From: Laccaria trichodermophora
Lineage: Eukaryota; Basidiomycota; Agaricomycetes; Agaricales; Hydnangiaceae
DNA: 64,000 nt
Direction of reading: 5' to 3'
Assembly: GCA_018417955.1 (NCBI GenBank)
Contig: JACTVC010000017.1
Span: 1 to 64,000 of the forward strand
Below the pieces are notes generated by a model, which had not been told where the DNA came from, did not search any database, and saw only the letters and a list, made by a program, of their open reading frames with translations. Of the stretch, positions 24,926 to 35,223 are shown piece after piece; within the stretch, counting starts at the first letter, position 1; every line of letters begins with the position of its first letter. The position numbers and the translations under genes are program-made.

Positions 24926-25757
24926 CAAGGGGGCCCCGGGATTTGAATGCTGAGCCGGGGGTTAGGGGGGGGGGGAGGTCTTCGACAGCTTAAAAATTTT
25001 TACTAAGGGTGAATGAAATTTCTATTTTTAGCACCCCTTGGTGACAGGCTGATGTGCCAAGCTTGTTGATGCTGGCGTTGAGCTTCATTCGAAGACCTCA
25101 GTACACTGTATTAGTCAAAAAAAATGGGATCTACTGTTCATCTTGCTGTAATACCGCGATGGCAAAGGCAAAGGTATGAATATCTATCATTGAACATTGA
25201 AACTAATGGACTAGACAACTTATAAAGGATAAGATAAAATATGACATCGACACAACCGCACGCTGCACGGAGTGTGGCGAAGATATCAACGTAGGGACTG
25301 CAGGGCCCGCTGGCCTCAGTCAGCATACAGGTAAAAGCAAATGCCAGAAGAATATCGAGAACAAGAAGAAACAAGAGAAACAAGGCAAGATACGAAGGCT
25401 GTGAAACATCTTGGGTAGGTATTGCATTTCTCTGCATGCTCTTGGTGTACTGACATCTATATTCTCTCAAACAGTTTCACTTGGCGTGCTTCAACTTCAC
25501 CTGCGCCCCAAAAAACTGGCGTTGCGAGAATGATGCGTGTTCCAAAAAGCGGCGCGATTAAGGTAACTTTGTTTTCTTAATCTTTTGTACCTTGCCCGCT
25601 TCTTGTAAACGAAAAATATGATTTGTTTTTCTTGGAATTGCCTTTTTCGGTCCAACATATCTCTTTTAGGCAGGAGGGGGAGGGGGGGAGGTCACCTATG
25701 GTGGCTTAAAAAGATTTACCGACCCCGTGATAATTTTAAGGTCCTTGGGCCCCCTTG
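24926..25757. mobile_element. hAT-like short element, copy B (nested)
   Basis: An 832-bp insertion with ends CAAGGGGGCCCCGGG and, inward from the right, CAAGGGGGCCCAAGG. It is flanked by a perfect 8-bp repeat ATGTAATG (24918-24925 and 25758-25765). It carries the same G-run/AGGT/CTTAAA subterminal signature as copy A at 11790-12670,and the same small zinc-finger gene. It lies inside the 2.1-kb element, so it arrived after it. No transposase. Confidence 0.87.
25159..25404 (+). CDS. small C2HC zinc-finger protein carried by hAT-like copy B
   Basis: ATG at 25159 gives MAKAK, then an intron beginning GTATGA and ending at an AG near 25217, then an exon reading IKYDIDTTARCTECGEDI, a Gly-rich turn, LSQHTGKSKC and a Lys/Gln-rich tail to a TGA at 25402-25404. 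Cys-X2-Cys and His-X5-Cys give a candidate zinc finger; the basic tail could bind nucleic acid. The frame is intact, unlike the copy in element A. The exact acceptor is uncertain (two AG choices 13 bases apart). A further exon (GVARMMRV, about 25520) may be spliced on. It may be the remnant of the DNA-binding front of the parent transposase or an independent cargo gene. Confidence 0.5.
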
Positions 25758-26626
25758 ATGTAATGACTTTTTTTGATATGTGGCTAATTACTAATTAGGT
25801 GTAGTGTAATGTCTCTCGTGATCCATCTCTTTTCAATTAGCACAACTCCTTGCACGCTACGGGCTCAATTCAATGACTTCAACCGTGACTTCATCTTTTG
25901 AATGATAGGTGAATTTTGGCTTGACCGTAACCCTTTGGAACGATTTCGGATTCACTGTCTGTTTTATCAATTACTTTGTTCATTGTTGAAGTTGAAGTTG
26001 AGCCAACGTAGGAGTCCAGTCCCAAGGAAGAGCGATATTTATGGTGTCACCCAGAAATGGACCTTTTTCTGCCATTGAACAAAGTTGAATTTTGGGTGTG
26101 ACAGCTGCAACTTTTACGTTGTATGAATCATTATCTCACGAGAAAGTATCTTGATGAAGCAAGGGAGTTAAAATGTCTTCACATATGTATAAATTTGCAA
26201 GCAATGGCTGCCCTTTGGTGGACCGCAAAATATCTTTATTGAACACAAATTGCATGTTAGATCAGAAATGTGCTTTATTCGAAGCTCCGTGCCTCTTCTC
26301 TACTGATATGTGGCCCCTCAAATCGATATTATGAATGTGAAAAATAGGCGTGCATGCACGCCAATGATCCTACTGGCGTGCCACGCTTGCACGCTCCTGC
26401 ACGCTCGTGGCACGTCAAAAGTGTTGTGCCCCTTCCTACCCAGTTGCTGGATTTCTGAGACAACATCGCCCAAGAGACCAGCACTTGAAGCTAGGTCGTC
26501 CACGCAAACATCAAAACCGTCAGAAGCGAGACGCAGGGCGATCGCTTTGCCTATGCCTTGGGCGCCTCCTGTGACAATGGCGACACGCGTTCCACTGAAA
26601 GGTGTGATACTGGCCTGAGCAGACAT

Positions 26627-27839
26627 TTGGGTGCAGCTAGATTAAGAAGGTACCGCCCTTTTAGCAAGAGCCATCTCTCTATATCTGAGGACCATCACTT
26701 CACTCATCAGTCACCAACAGTCCCCGGCAGCCGCCCAGCGCCGACGCTTAACCAATCGGAGGCGTTGAGGAACTAGGCCTACAGTAGTTGAACTTCGAAT
26801 GGCATGGTACAATCGCCCATTGTAGAAAGGTCCGCTATATTCGCGGGATACCTGAGCGCCAACGTCAATGTTAATCTGAATATGTGGGTGGCGACGACTA
26901 GGGAGCAAGGTGTGATTGGCATGTTACGGATTGGTTCTGCACTGTATCCTCAATGGTATCTGAGCTAAACTTGTTCTGAGTCATCTAGAACGAAATCTTG
27001 ATTTGATTTGAATACCTCAATTCCCCTACGGTTGTTCCAATTGCTTGTTTTTAGAAAGAGAAATGGTGAAATGCAGAGGGTGTTTGCAAAGGAATGAACG
27101 GCTAACCTCACGTCCCTGAAAGTTAACAATCCAATCAGACCTATGCTCTTCATTCTCCTACAACCATCGTGACCTGGCACAATCTTGGGGTTCACTGAAG
27201 ATGGGTTACACAGGGCAGAATGACAGGCGGATGCGATAAACTTAGGTCGTTGGTTCGTTGGCATCAGTATCAATCTCGCGAAATCGCTGCCGATGCCATC
27301 GTCAAGCATCCTCCATGATAGCGCCATCACTTCTCAATGGGCAGTCCTTTCGATCCAGTAAGGAAGCGTCCCAGAAGTGAAATGATTAGGAAAAACCTGG
27401 ATTTGAGGTACGGTGCGCAAACGTATCCAGAAGGTTCCGTATTCCGAGAGTCCGAACTGCCGCCGATCCGCCAGTCCGCCTGTCCAGAGTTCGCACGACA
27501 CATACCTCTGCCAAACGCGGTCACGGCGGCACTGCCCCGCTCGACGCTGTTGTGCAAGGATTTGTATCAACCTCAGGTCCTCAGACGGTTACGACGTTCG
27601 CGTTAAGTTCTGGTGTCGGCTCAACGTTCAACCATTGCTTATGATGGCGCTGACGTCTCTTCGCCTATTTTCGAGGCAACTTTTCAACACTCCCGTGCTA
27701 AGTACGATGCCTGCTGTAGCACAGGAAGGCCATAGGTAAATGAATGTCCTGTTGACGTTGAACAGGTGCTGACGTGTCCCGGAGCGTCGAAGGAGTCCAA
27801 GTGGGTAATACAGCCCAAGCCTAAAGCTCCCACCACATC
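26627..27839. other. spacer with one copy of an inverted repeat
   Basis: No recognisable gene. Both strands are open for 76-108 codons around 27330-27740 but without family signal. Contains the left copy (27424-27484) of the inverted repeat described separately. Confidence 0.45.
27424..27484 (+). repeat. inverted repeat, left copy
   Basis: GAGAGTCCGAACTGCCGCCG and the following GATCCGCC-GTCCGCC reappear as the reverse complement at 28444-28500, with the neighbouring AATACGG and GGATAC also shared. The copies face outward-in around about 1 kb that includes a minisatellite. They could be ends of one element or of two unrelated copies; no target duplication was found. Confidence 0.55.
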
Positions 27840-28230
27840 GAGGCTGGATGTGGCCTCCCCTCACGCTCCTCCCATCGACAAACGGCCTCCTCCCATTGAT
27901 AAATGGCGCCCCTCTCGCTCCCTCCCTCCTCCCTCAAAGAATGCCCCCCCTCCCTCGACGAACGGCCTCCCTTGCCAAACGGCACCCTCGACAAATGGCG
28001 AACGGGCGAACGGCCTCCCCTTTCAATGAACGGCCCCTCTTCCCCCCTCGACAAATGCCGAACGGCCTCATCTTTCAACGAACGGTCCCCTCTCTCCCTC
28101 GACAAATGGTGAACGTTCGACGAATGGCCTCCTCCCTCCCTCAAAGAACAGCCTTCTCCCTCCCTCAATGAACAGTCTCCCCTTCGATAAACGGCCTCAT
28201 CCCTCCCTCGATGAATGTGCTCCCCGTCTT
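27840..28230. repeat. degenerate minisatellite, CCTCCCTCGACGAACGG-type units
   Basis: About 15 imperfect units of 20-30 bp built on CCCTC-GAC(A/G)AA(T/C)GG and CCTCCC. Strong strand bias: C-rich on the plus strand. Both strands stay open across the array, which explains long but meaningless frames here. Confidence 0.75.
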
Positions 28231-28443
28231 TCTAACACGTAAATACTCCTGTCCTGGCTGTGCATAAGACAGGTGTACTGTAGATATTATGAATTGAATT
28301 TAAGCTAGTTATAGCCGCCCTCGCAAATTTTATGCATTGCATCAGTAGCTAAGTAGCTACCCCGCAGTTGCGTGTACTCGTCGCGCTCGGCCCATTTTCT
28401 TTTGCAGGGTTTTCAATTTATGTTATGTGCACGTGATGATGCA

Positions 28444-28500
28444 CAGGCGGATCGGCGGATCGGCGGCAGTTCGGACTCTCGAAATACGGGCCGGATACCG
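28444..28500 (-). repeat. inverted repeat, right copy
   Basis: Reverse complement of the sequence at 27424-27484. The run GGCGGATCGGCGGATCGGCGG contains an internal 9-bp tandem duplication absent from the left copy. Confidence 0.55.
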
Positions 28501-28509
28501 GTGTTTGTG

Positions 28510-28655
28510 GGCTAAAAAAGAAAAGAAAAAGAAAAAGAAAAAAGAAAAAGGGAAGAGGAGGAAGGGAGGACTCGAACCTCACGATATCGACACAGCGTGC
28601 AACAACACAAGCAAGCAACCTGCAGAACACTTCGCTGAGCTGCGGCAGTGCGTCC
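28510..28655 (-). repeat. possible tRNA-derived SINE fragment
   Basis: On the minus strand GGTTCGAGTCC (complement of 28566-28576) is a perfect RNA polymerase III B-box, with an A-box-like stretch about 60 bp upstream. It is followed by a long T/C-rich tail (complement of the A/G run at 28513-28560). No cloverleaf with a paired acceptor stem can be folded, so it is not called a tRNA gene. A SINE-like remnant is the better guess. Confidence 0.25.
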
Positions 28656-28681
28656 CGTAAGTGTTTGCGAGCCGCAGGAAA

Positions 28682-31600
28682 GCGAGATACTGGATACTCG
28701 GCTTAAATTTGCGAGATTAAGGGTTTATTTCCTGCTTTTAGGTTTATTTTATGTTATATAAGCTGGATACTCGCTTAGATTGCACAAAAGGTACAGTCAA
28801 ATCTCCGATAAGATAGGACATTCATATGTAAACTATTCCCAGCCTTCGAAGCACGTCTTATGCAGACGTTTCGGATTTCTTCCTCGACAATCCACCCTCC
28901 CACAATCACAGCATCCGTTTTTACAGTTCGAAACTTTCTGGCTTCCGGGACAATCAATAACGGCACACTTGCGGCAAGTTCGGCGTTTTCGACGTGTTGG
29001 AGCTGGGTTTACATTAGCAATGGTACCATGTACCCGGGTGCGTGAGAGCGTTTCTGTGTGCATTTGGAAATTACTTGATGATGGTCCAGCTACCTGTGCA
29101 TCAGGGTGTTCTAACTGTGGGTCAATGTCCATAGGACCTTTGACTGTTTAGTTGATATTGCAGATAACTATGAAAGGTATACATACCAGTCTGTGATTGC
29201 ATAGATGAAAATTCAAGAAGGCCTTTTTCAATTGTCAGGGGTGGTTGTGTGTGTACCGGAACTTCCGGGGCCATTTTTGAACGGTGTGGGTCATGAATAA
29301 GAAGTGAAAGGGGACCACGGACATCTGCTGTAAGTGAAAGTGTCTCCTTGACATGTGAGAGTGCCTTCCACTTTGTGTAGTAAACTTTAAGTTGTTCGGT
29401 GAGCTTGAAATTAGATTTTCTTTGAGATAATTTATCAAACAAAGGAATTTATTACATACCTTATAGTAAATTTCAGTTGTTTGGTCAGAAGTAGCATTCC
29501 AAACCTTCACTGCTTCTTGCCATTTGGGTTCCCCAGAAGTTGGACTGAATGCAGAATTGCTTGTGATGAGTTGGTGAAAAAGTCGTTTTTCTGCTGAAGT
29601 GTGGATTGGTAGGACTGGCTTGCGGGTGCCTTGCATTTTGGCAAGAAACTGGTATTTCTTGTCATTCCCCACAAGTGGTACATACATTGCCATGCCACTT
29701 GAGGTCCTGACAATATCAGGAATAGGAAGAATCCCAAGGACCTCTGTAGTTGGTGTGTAGAGATTGCCATTAACCCAGCCACTGATTTGAATTGGATCTA
29801 CAAGCATGTCTCGTAGAGATATGAGGTGTTCTTGAATAGAATTGGTGATCCAAATTGAGTAATGGCCCCAATAACGCTGGCCTGTTGAGTTATATGTACC
29901 AGTCTACTTTTGTGATTAGAAATATCAACCACCTCAAAGAAGAAATACATACAAGAAGGTTGTGTCGCAAAACAAAATCAAGAAGTGATGCCTGGAGGTG
30001 GCGAATCGAGGTTCCAAATTTTGGCAAACGTGAGCGAATATGAGCATGAACTCCACCTTCAGTGCTATTTGTACCTCGAGCACATCTATATATGGGAAGG
30101 CCACCAGCTTTCTTATCAATCCCAATTGCAGTGTATAAAGCAACACCTGGAGGATCAGATAGATATCCATTCTTGATGAGTTCCAGAACATTCTTTGCTG
30201 TTTTCCAGTTATCAGAGCTGAACAGTGACTTTTGTGAGTCAGGATCAACAATTGGGCCATATGTGCGGAAGACTTTTGCAACCAATGGATATAAAATGTG
30301 GGGAGGAGGAATAATATGCTTGCATCGCTGGCGGAGCCACTCAGATGATGAATTTCGAAGGCTCATGTATGTTTGTGGAGGTGACTGAATGGCTCCCCAG
30401 CTGTCAATTTGAGCTCTGTCAGCACTGTCAGGGATAAATATAGCATCTCGTAGCTCTCGAGTGAATTGCTTCCGAAGCCCATGGGTTGCAGAGATCTGAA
30501 ACATATGAAAGACATGCCAAGGATCCTTTAAAACACAGCTATAAATTGTGTAGTCCCAAGTTTCTGGATCAGTACCCAGAATTTCACATCCAAGAGAGAG
30601 ACTAGCTGGGTCTCTGTCACTAGAAGGATCAATGAAAGGGCCAGAGAGATCTTGAGATAACAATGGTGCAAGTGATACTGTGGATTCTCCTTCTAATTCC
30701 TCAGAGTCCCCAGATGAAAGTTCCCCAGATTCAGAGTGAGAGGAATCTTCAGAGACCACTTCAGGCTGAATGGCTGATTGCAAAGAACCAGATTCCTCCA
30801 AGGTAACAGTGGGATCGATAAGACGTAAGTGGCTTTGTAGGCAAACCACAGAAAATGGAGTTTTACCAAAGCTTTTTAAAGAACGTCAACCATGTGTTGT
30901 AAGAATGGCACCTGGAACAAGAACCTTGGAAATGTCAATAACAGTTCTAGTGGGAGTTATGGTGAAGCCATCAAATGAGCGGTCGTCCAGGTGTTGTGAA
31001 ATTATGCCTTGAGCAATAACAGTTGTGTTGTCAGTGCTATATAAAAGAACAGGCAAAGATGGATTTATTGCAGTGGGGAGTGGTTGAAGAACTGTGATTT
31101 TGGCAAGTTTTTCGTAGATGCAAAGAGAGGCATAAGCTCCTTGAGCAGCATGTTGCAGCTGCGCTTCTGTCAGAACAGTATCTGCTTGCATTTCACTGAC
31201 CTGTTCTGACAGTTTTTTGTTGAGAAAACGCTTGTGTAAAACAAGGGCACAGAGGTCGGGAAGGCTGGTTTTTGATATGTTGGAGATCACACATCGCTCT
31301 TTGGCATATTTAGCCAAGTCAAGTGCACCGATAAAAGGGACAGTTGAATGACAAGCTTGTTGAAGGCGTAAAAGGTCTGAAGTGACCTGCCGACCTGCTT
31401 TGAGAACTCGGGGGTGGAGAAGAAGAAGCTTGAGCTGATGAGGAAGCTCTCGTTTTGCCAGGTTCTCCCCAATCTTTCATAAATAATTGTAAGAACTTAC
31501 ATTTCATATAGAAAAAGTACATACCTGAAGATGATATACACGATTTTGATATGCCAGCTGGACAGTAGCATATTTTCCTTGAATATCTGAGTCGAATCCT

Positions 31601-34210
31601 ATGACAATAGTTCCAGCATCTTGGGGGACATCATCAAGAATTGAGCGAACAGCATCATTGATTGATTGAGCAGTATTTTTTGGAAGAATGCTGAGTTGAG
31701 TTGAGGAAGGTAGCTCGAAGACATCAAGATCACCATATTTCTCAACAGGGAAGACATTTTCCCGGAGTGATGGAAAGCACTTCTCAAGAAATCCTCTGTC
31801 AGTTGGCATATCGGTGTAGAAAGCAGAGGGTTGGCAATGACCAAAGAGCTCCAGTGACTCCCGCATACGGTTTAGGGCAAGTTCAAATTGTGAATGGGAT
31901 TTCGTTGCGACAAAATCACATGCTCGAATTTGAGCAGTGCGGTTGGTTACTGTGAGGAGAGCAGTAAACACCTGCTCTCCCTCCACTCGAGCAACATGCT
32001 TTGTGACCTAGCAAAGCAAGAACATGAATACAAGTATAAGATACATGATAATGACCATACCTTATGACTGTGGTCTACTGCACATACGTCTGCAGGTAAC
32101 ATAGCAGTGTGTTGGTTGAAGTCATGCTGGTGCTTCTCTATGTAGCCATCATATACATCCCGAAACCATCGCGGGCTTGGAATATATCCATGTCGCCCTC
32201 TTGGACCAGCATCATCAAATGATAAGAAAGCTTCATATTTCTACCAGTCCAAGAATCTAACGACGATTTACGGAGTGCAAGGTGCTGTAAGTACTGGAGA
32301 TGGAGAAGGTCATGATTGAGGAGATGCTGGGTTCGAACAGCATCGGAAATCTGTTTAGAACCCATTCCACTTTGGAAGCACGACCTCATCCATGAAAAAA
32401 GGACATTAGAGATCCCGCTACGATGAGTAAGATGTGCGGGGAATTCAGCTGCGAGAGCTGGAGGAAGAACAGAAAGGATGCGGGGATCCCAGCTTCGAAA
32501 TGTGACTGTTCTTTTCTTCGTTCTCGGATGGAAACAATTCCCGCATCGGTAACGGTAGCCGATGATCCAGAATGTGGAGTCCAAACAGACACATCGTCGC
32601 GGATGCAAGATCTCGCCATGTCGCTGAAGAGGCTGCTTACAATTTGGACATGGAACGCGATTGCAAAGGCATTCGGGATCCCACAAGAAGAACCGTGGAT
32701 TGTAGAGTTGTGGTGGGGAGCAGGATTGCTGCTGGAGGAAGAAAAATGTTGATTTTTGTGGGAACCAGAAAGTTTCGTTGTCAGAGTATAGCGGCGGAAG
32801 GCCATTTGCGTCACGACCCTTCGACTCCTCGCGTCTTGCATTGAACTGGTCCATAAGCCAGACTGGCAATGGCCGGCGCGATCGAGAGGAAGATGGTGGT
32901 GTCTCTGGCTCATCTAGGTCTTCATCGGCTTCGTCGTCATCATCCTGAGGGTCATCCTCTGCCCCTAACTCTTCCTCCAACCCTTCACTGTCCTCCCCGT
33001 CGTGATCGGGTGTCTCAACATCTCGTTGTGGGTCTTCATCTGGAATGATGGTGCAACGGGCATCCAATAGACGAGGACCAGGTGCAGGGGTGCTGAGAAA
33101 TGCGTCAGGGAGCTGTATCGTAGTCCTACTTGCGGCTGCGGCAGTCTGAGATGGAAGCGATATGGCTGTATCGCTAAGCGGAGATGGCGTAGGTGGAACG
33201 GATGAACCTGGGCCATGTAACAGGGCCCGTGGTGCCTGGAAAGAAGGACCTTCATGTCGTGAAGGTGTTCCAGAGACCATCTAAGAGTAGATAAGTAAAG
33301 GAGAAGTAATATAGAATAGCAAACTTACCATTTTTCCAAATTCCACAGAAACAGGTGATGAATCCTGTTTCCGGGGTCGTCCCCTCGGTCTCTTCGCCGC
33401 CTGAGCTGCATCCTCACCCAACGATGCCCTCAGCCTCTGCTTATACCCAGTTCCGGGAGGCCGTCCAAGTCTTGGACGTGGGCCATATGTCACTGGCTTT
33501 GATTTCACGCTCCCTTTCGGGCGACCGCGTTTACGTTCGGGAGAAGGCAGTGTTGTAGTTGAGGTTGGGGGGTACGTAGTGGGCGCATGTAAGGTGGTCG
33601 ATGAGCTGGCAGGGGAAACAGACACCTCGCGATGTCCGAGATGGGCTGTTTGAGGCGCTTGTGAAGCGAACGATGGGTTGGTGGCTGAAAGAGGGCTTAG
33701 ATAAGCCGTAGATGGTGTGTGGGAAGTGGAAGGTGAGCCAGCGGGTACGGCGTTCACTGCTGAATGTGTGTGATGGTCAGTAGGGGAGGTTGGAATGGTC
33801 AGTGGGACCAAAGATGCGGGAGATCCACAATAATCTATGATTTGATTGGAGGAACGTGAGTATGCATGTTTCATAGATCAGATAGCTTACGCACCTGGGG
33901 GGTTTCCAAAGCTATCCTCCATAAGCGGCGTGAATTCTTGTGCAAACGGTGATCTGTTCAATGTCGGTTGCATCAGCAACGGCGCGAGGAAAGAGATATC
34001 TGGGGACTTACATGCCTTGTGAGTTCCCGGGTGCTTCCAAACAAGTTGGAGAATGTCCCCCCGGTTTTTCGACGTGTACTGATTCAAAATCTGAGTCCAT
34101 CGTGGTTGAGCAAGACGATAGCGACAATAGTCCAAGTAACGCGCTATCTCTCAGAAGCGATCAGGTGATGATTACATAATATATTTTTCAGACTCAGTAT
34201 CCGTATCCGC
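28682..34210 (-). mobile_element. about 5.5-kb DUF6729/exonuclease-type DNA transposon
   Basis: The gene at 28833-34100 is bracketed by an imperfect inverted repeat: GCGAGATACTGGATACTCGG at about 28682 and, read inward from the right, GCGGATACGGATACTGAG from about 34210. A second GGATACTCG lies at 28766. I found no clear target-site duplication, so these borders are provisional. Compactness (about 110-150 bp between gene and repeat on each side) supports a single transposon unit. Confidence 0.45.
28833..34100 (-). pseudogene. DUF6729 / DDE-like / 3'-5' exonuclease transposase, damaged
   Basis: Read from the ATG at 34100: a short acidic start; three AT-hooks (RKRGRPKGS, RLGRPPGTG, KRPRGRPRK; 33560-33360); a Pro/Ser and acidic region; then DUF6729 (FFLWDPECL, CPNCKQPL, RYRCGNC, FRSWDPRIL, EFPAHLTHRSGI; 32760-32400). 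A DDE-like core follows (CAVDHSHK, YTDMPTD; 32090-31790), then a DnaQ/WRN-like 3'-5' exonuclease (IGFDSD, YATVQLAYQ, then SLPDLCALVLHKR and AAQGAYASLCIYE; 31620-31120). The C-terminal region ends in a cysteine cluster (CRKC, CPGS, CKNGCCDCGRVDC; about 28900). Introns include 32008-32060 and 31474-31524. Lesions: a lost base near 32240 changes frame just after DUF6729, and a TGA at 30886-30888 stands where the frame otherwise continues into SLKSFGKTPF. The first exonuclease acidic motif is FDSD and the loop after it is short. In agaricomycetes this architecture is, from memory, a repeated mobile gene. Confidence 0.75.
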
Positions 34211-35223
34211 TATTCTCCACAGCCGAAATACGGAACGTCCTCAACGTATCAGCAGTTTGAACGTGGGAGTGGATCGAAAGTCCGTTATCATGCGCACGTG
34301 TTACCGTACACACGCGAATAATGTCACACCACATTTGACCCCTAAGTAAGGCCTAAGTATTACCGCAGTTTCTGAACAAATTCCTGCAACTAATCCGTTT
34401 CTCATAAGTACAGTCCAATGATATTTTCTCCTCTCCCACAAACTTCGTCCGCCAATTCAACCTGGCCTTAACAGTTTCTTGACAGAGTAGAACTTCAACG
34501 AGACACGACATCGGGGATATAAGCCCTTCCCCCCTCGACGACCCCTCGACGAAAAACGGCAAAGACGCGTCGAGTAGATGCGTTTTTGATATTAACACCA
34601 CTTCTGCCATTCTCATCAAAGTCAGTGTTATGTGAACCTTTCCCTTGCTTCTCAAATCCCCTCGAGCACCATGTGCCATTATCACTCCCTTTACAGCTGC
34701 ACATTCATCAAATCGGTTTTATCAATACCCCTATTGGGCCTTCTAATTTGGAGCGCGTGATATTTGCGTTGAGTAAACGTAAAATCGTCTGACATTGGCG
34801 TTCTATGCCTCACTCCTTCGTCATTTCGCATCATTATCCTCTCGCCCAACTTGCGCACAATGCAGGTGTTTTGTACCTATTTTTGTCTACTCTACGATAA
34901 TACAGCCCACCGACGTCGAAGCGCCAGATGCTTGCCCTGAGGTCCAAAGCTGGTTTATTCAGTCGAGATGTTGCTGGTGGAAAGGAAATCGAGAAGGTCT
35001 AGTCTGGTCACGCCCTCCATTCAAATGCAGCCACACTCCTATACATGGAAACCAGGAATGCGAGGACCTATTGCTTGCTCTTTTGTCCGATTTTCGCGTA
35101 GGTTGCTCGATGTTCTTTACTGGAAATTTTCCTCAAGGTAACCCCTTTACTCTACAGCAACAAAGATATTTTTTTTGAAAGTCAGGCCGATCGACTCTTC
35201 TGCCAATCACACTTTGTATACAT

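Larger units (their letters stand above)
24306..26430. mobile_element. 2.1-kb non-autonomous DNA element with GCGTGC subterminal repeats
   Basis: Flanked by a 10-bp direct repeat CCTTCCTACC (24296-24305 and 26431-26440), which in the minus frame encodes the end of QQLGRK in the interrupted dehydrogenase. Clusters of GCGTGCA (24322-24380) at the left and the complementary TGCACGC at the right (26348-26416) form imperfect inverted subterminal arrays; a further TGCACGC cluster lies at 24847-24916. The outermost bases (GGGC...) match only weakly, so exact ends are uncertain by one or two bases. Removing the nested hAT-like copy leaves about 1.3 kb with no long frame. A 8-10 bp duplication would suit Mutator-like, Zisupton or hAT families; I cannot decide which. 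Confidence 0.72.
22906..26626 (-). pseudogene. short-chain dehydrogenase/reductase gene split by two insertions
   Basis: Start ATG at 26626. The cofactor motif is VTGGAQGIGKA, followed in the interrupted remainder by ANAG, the catalytic serine in GTSSVGDY, YCASK (the YxxxK active site, about 23790), NAYAPGIIESP, and the C-terminal SPESYFITG with a last exon ending at a TAA (22906-22908). All standard classical-SDR elements are present and the splice sites look sound. The reading frame is cut twice. At codons for GRK, a 2125-bp element sits at 24306-26430 with a 10-bp direct repeat CCTTCCTACC on both sides. Within a Leu codon near 23400, a 375-bp MITE sits at 23026-23400 with AAG on both sides. 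Ignoring the inserts and one copy of each repeat, the frame is continuous. It is therefore a recently broken NAD(P)H-dependent oxidoreductase. The C-terminus stops soon after the last conserved motif, slightly short for the family. The substrate cannot be told. Confidence 0.85.

Noticed and set aside
27821..28171. Overlapping 107-115 codon frames on both strands
   Set aside because: They lie in the CCTCCC/GACGAACGG minisatellite; both strands stay open because of repeat composition.
28555..28660. tRNA gene on the minus strand
   Set aside because: Perfect B-box, but the acceptor and anticodon stems do not pair; downgraded to SINE-like fragment.
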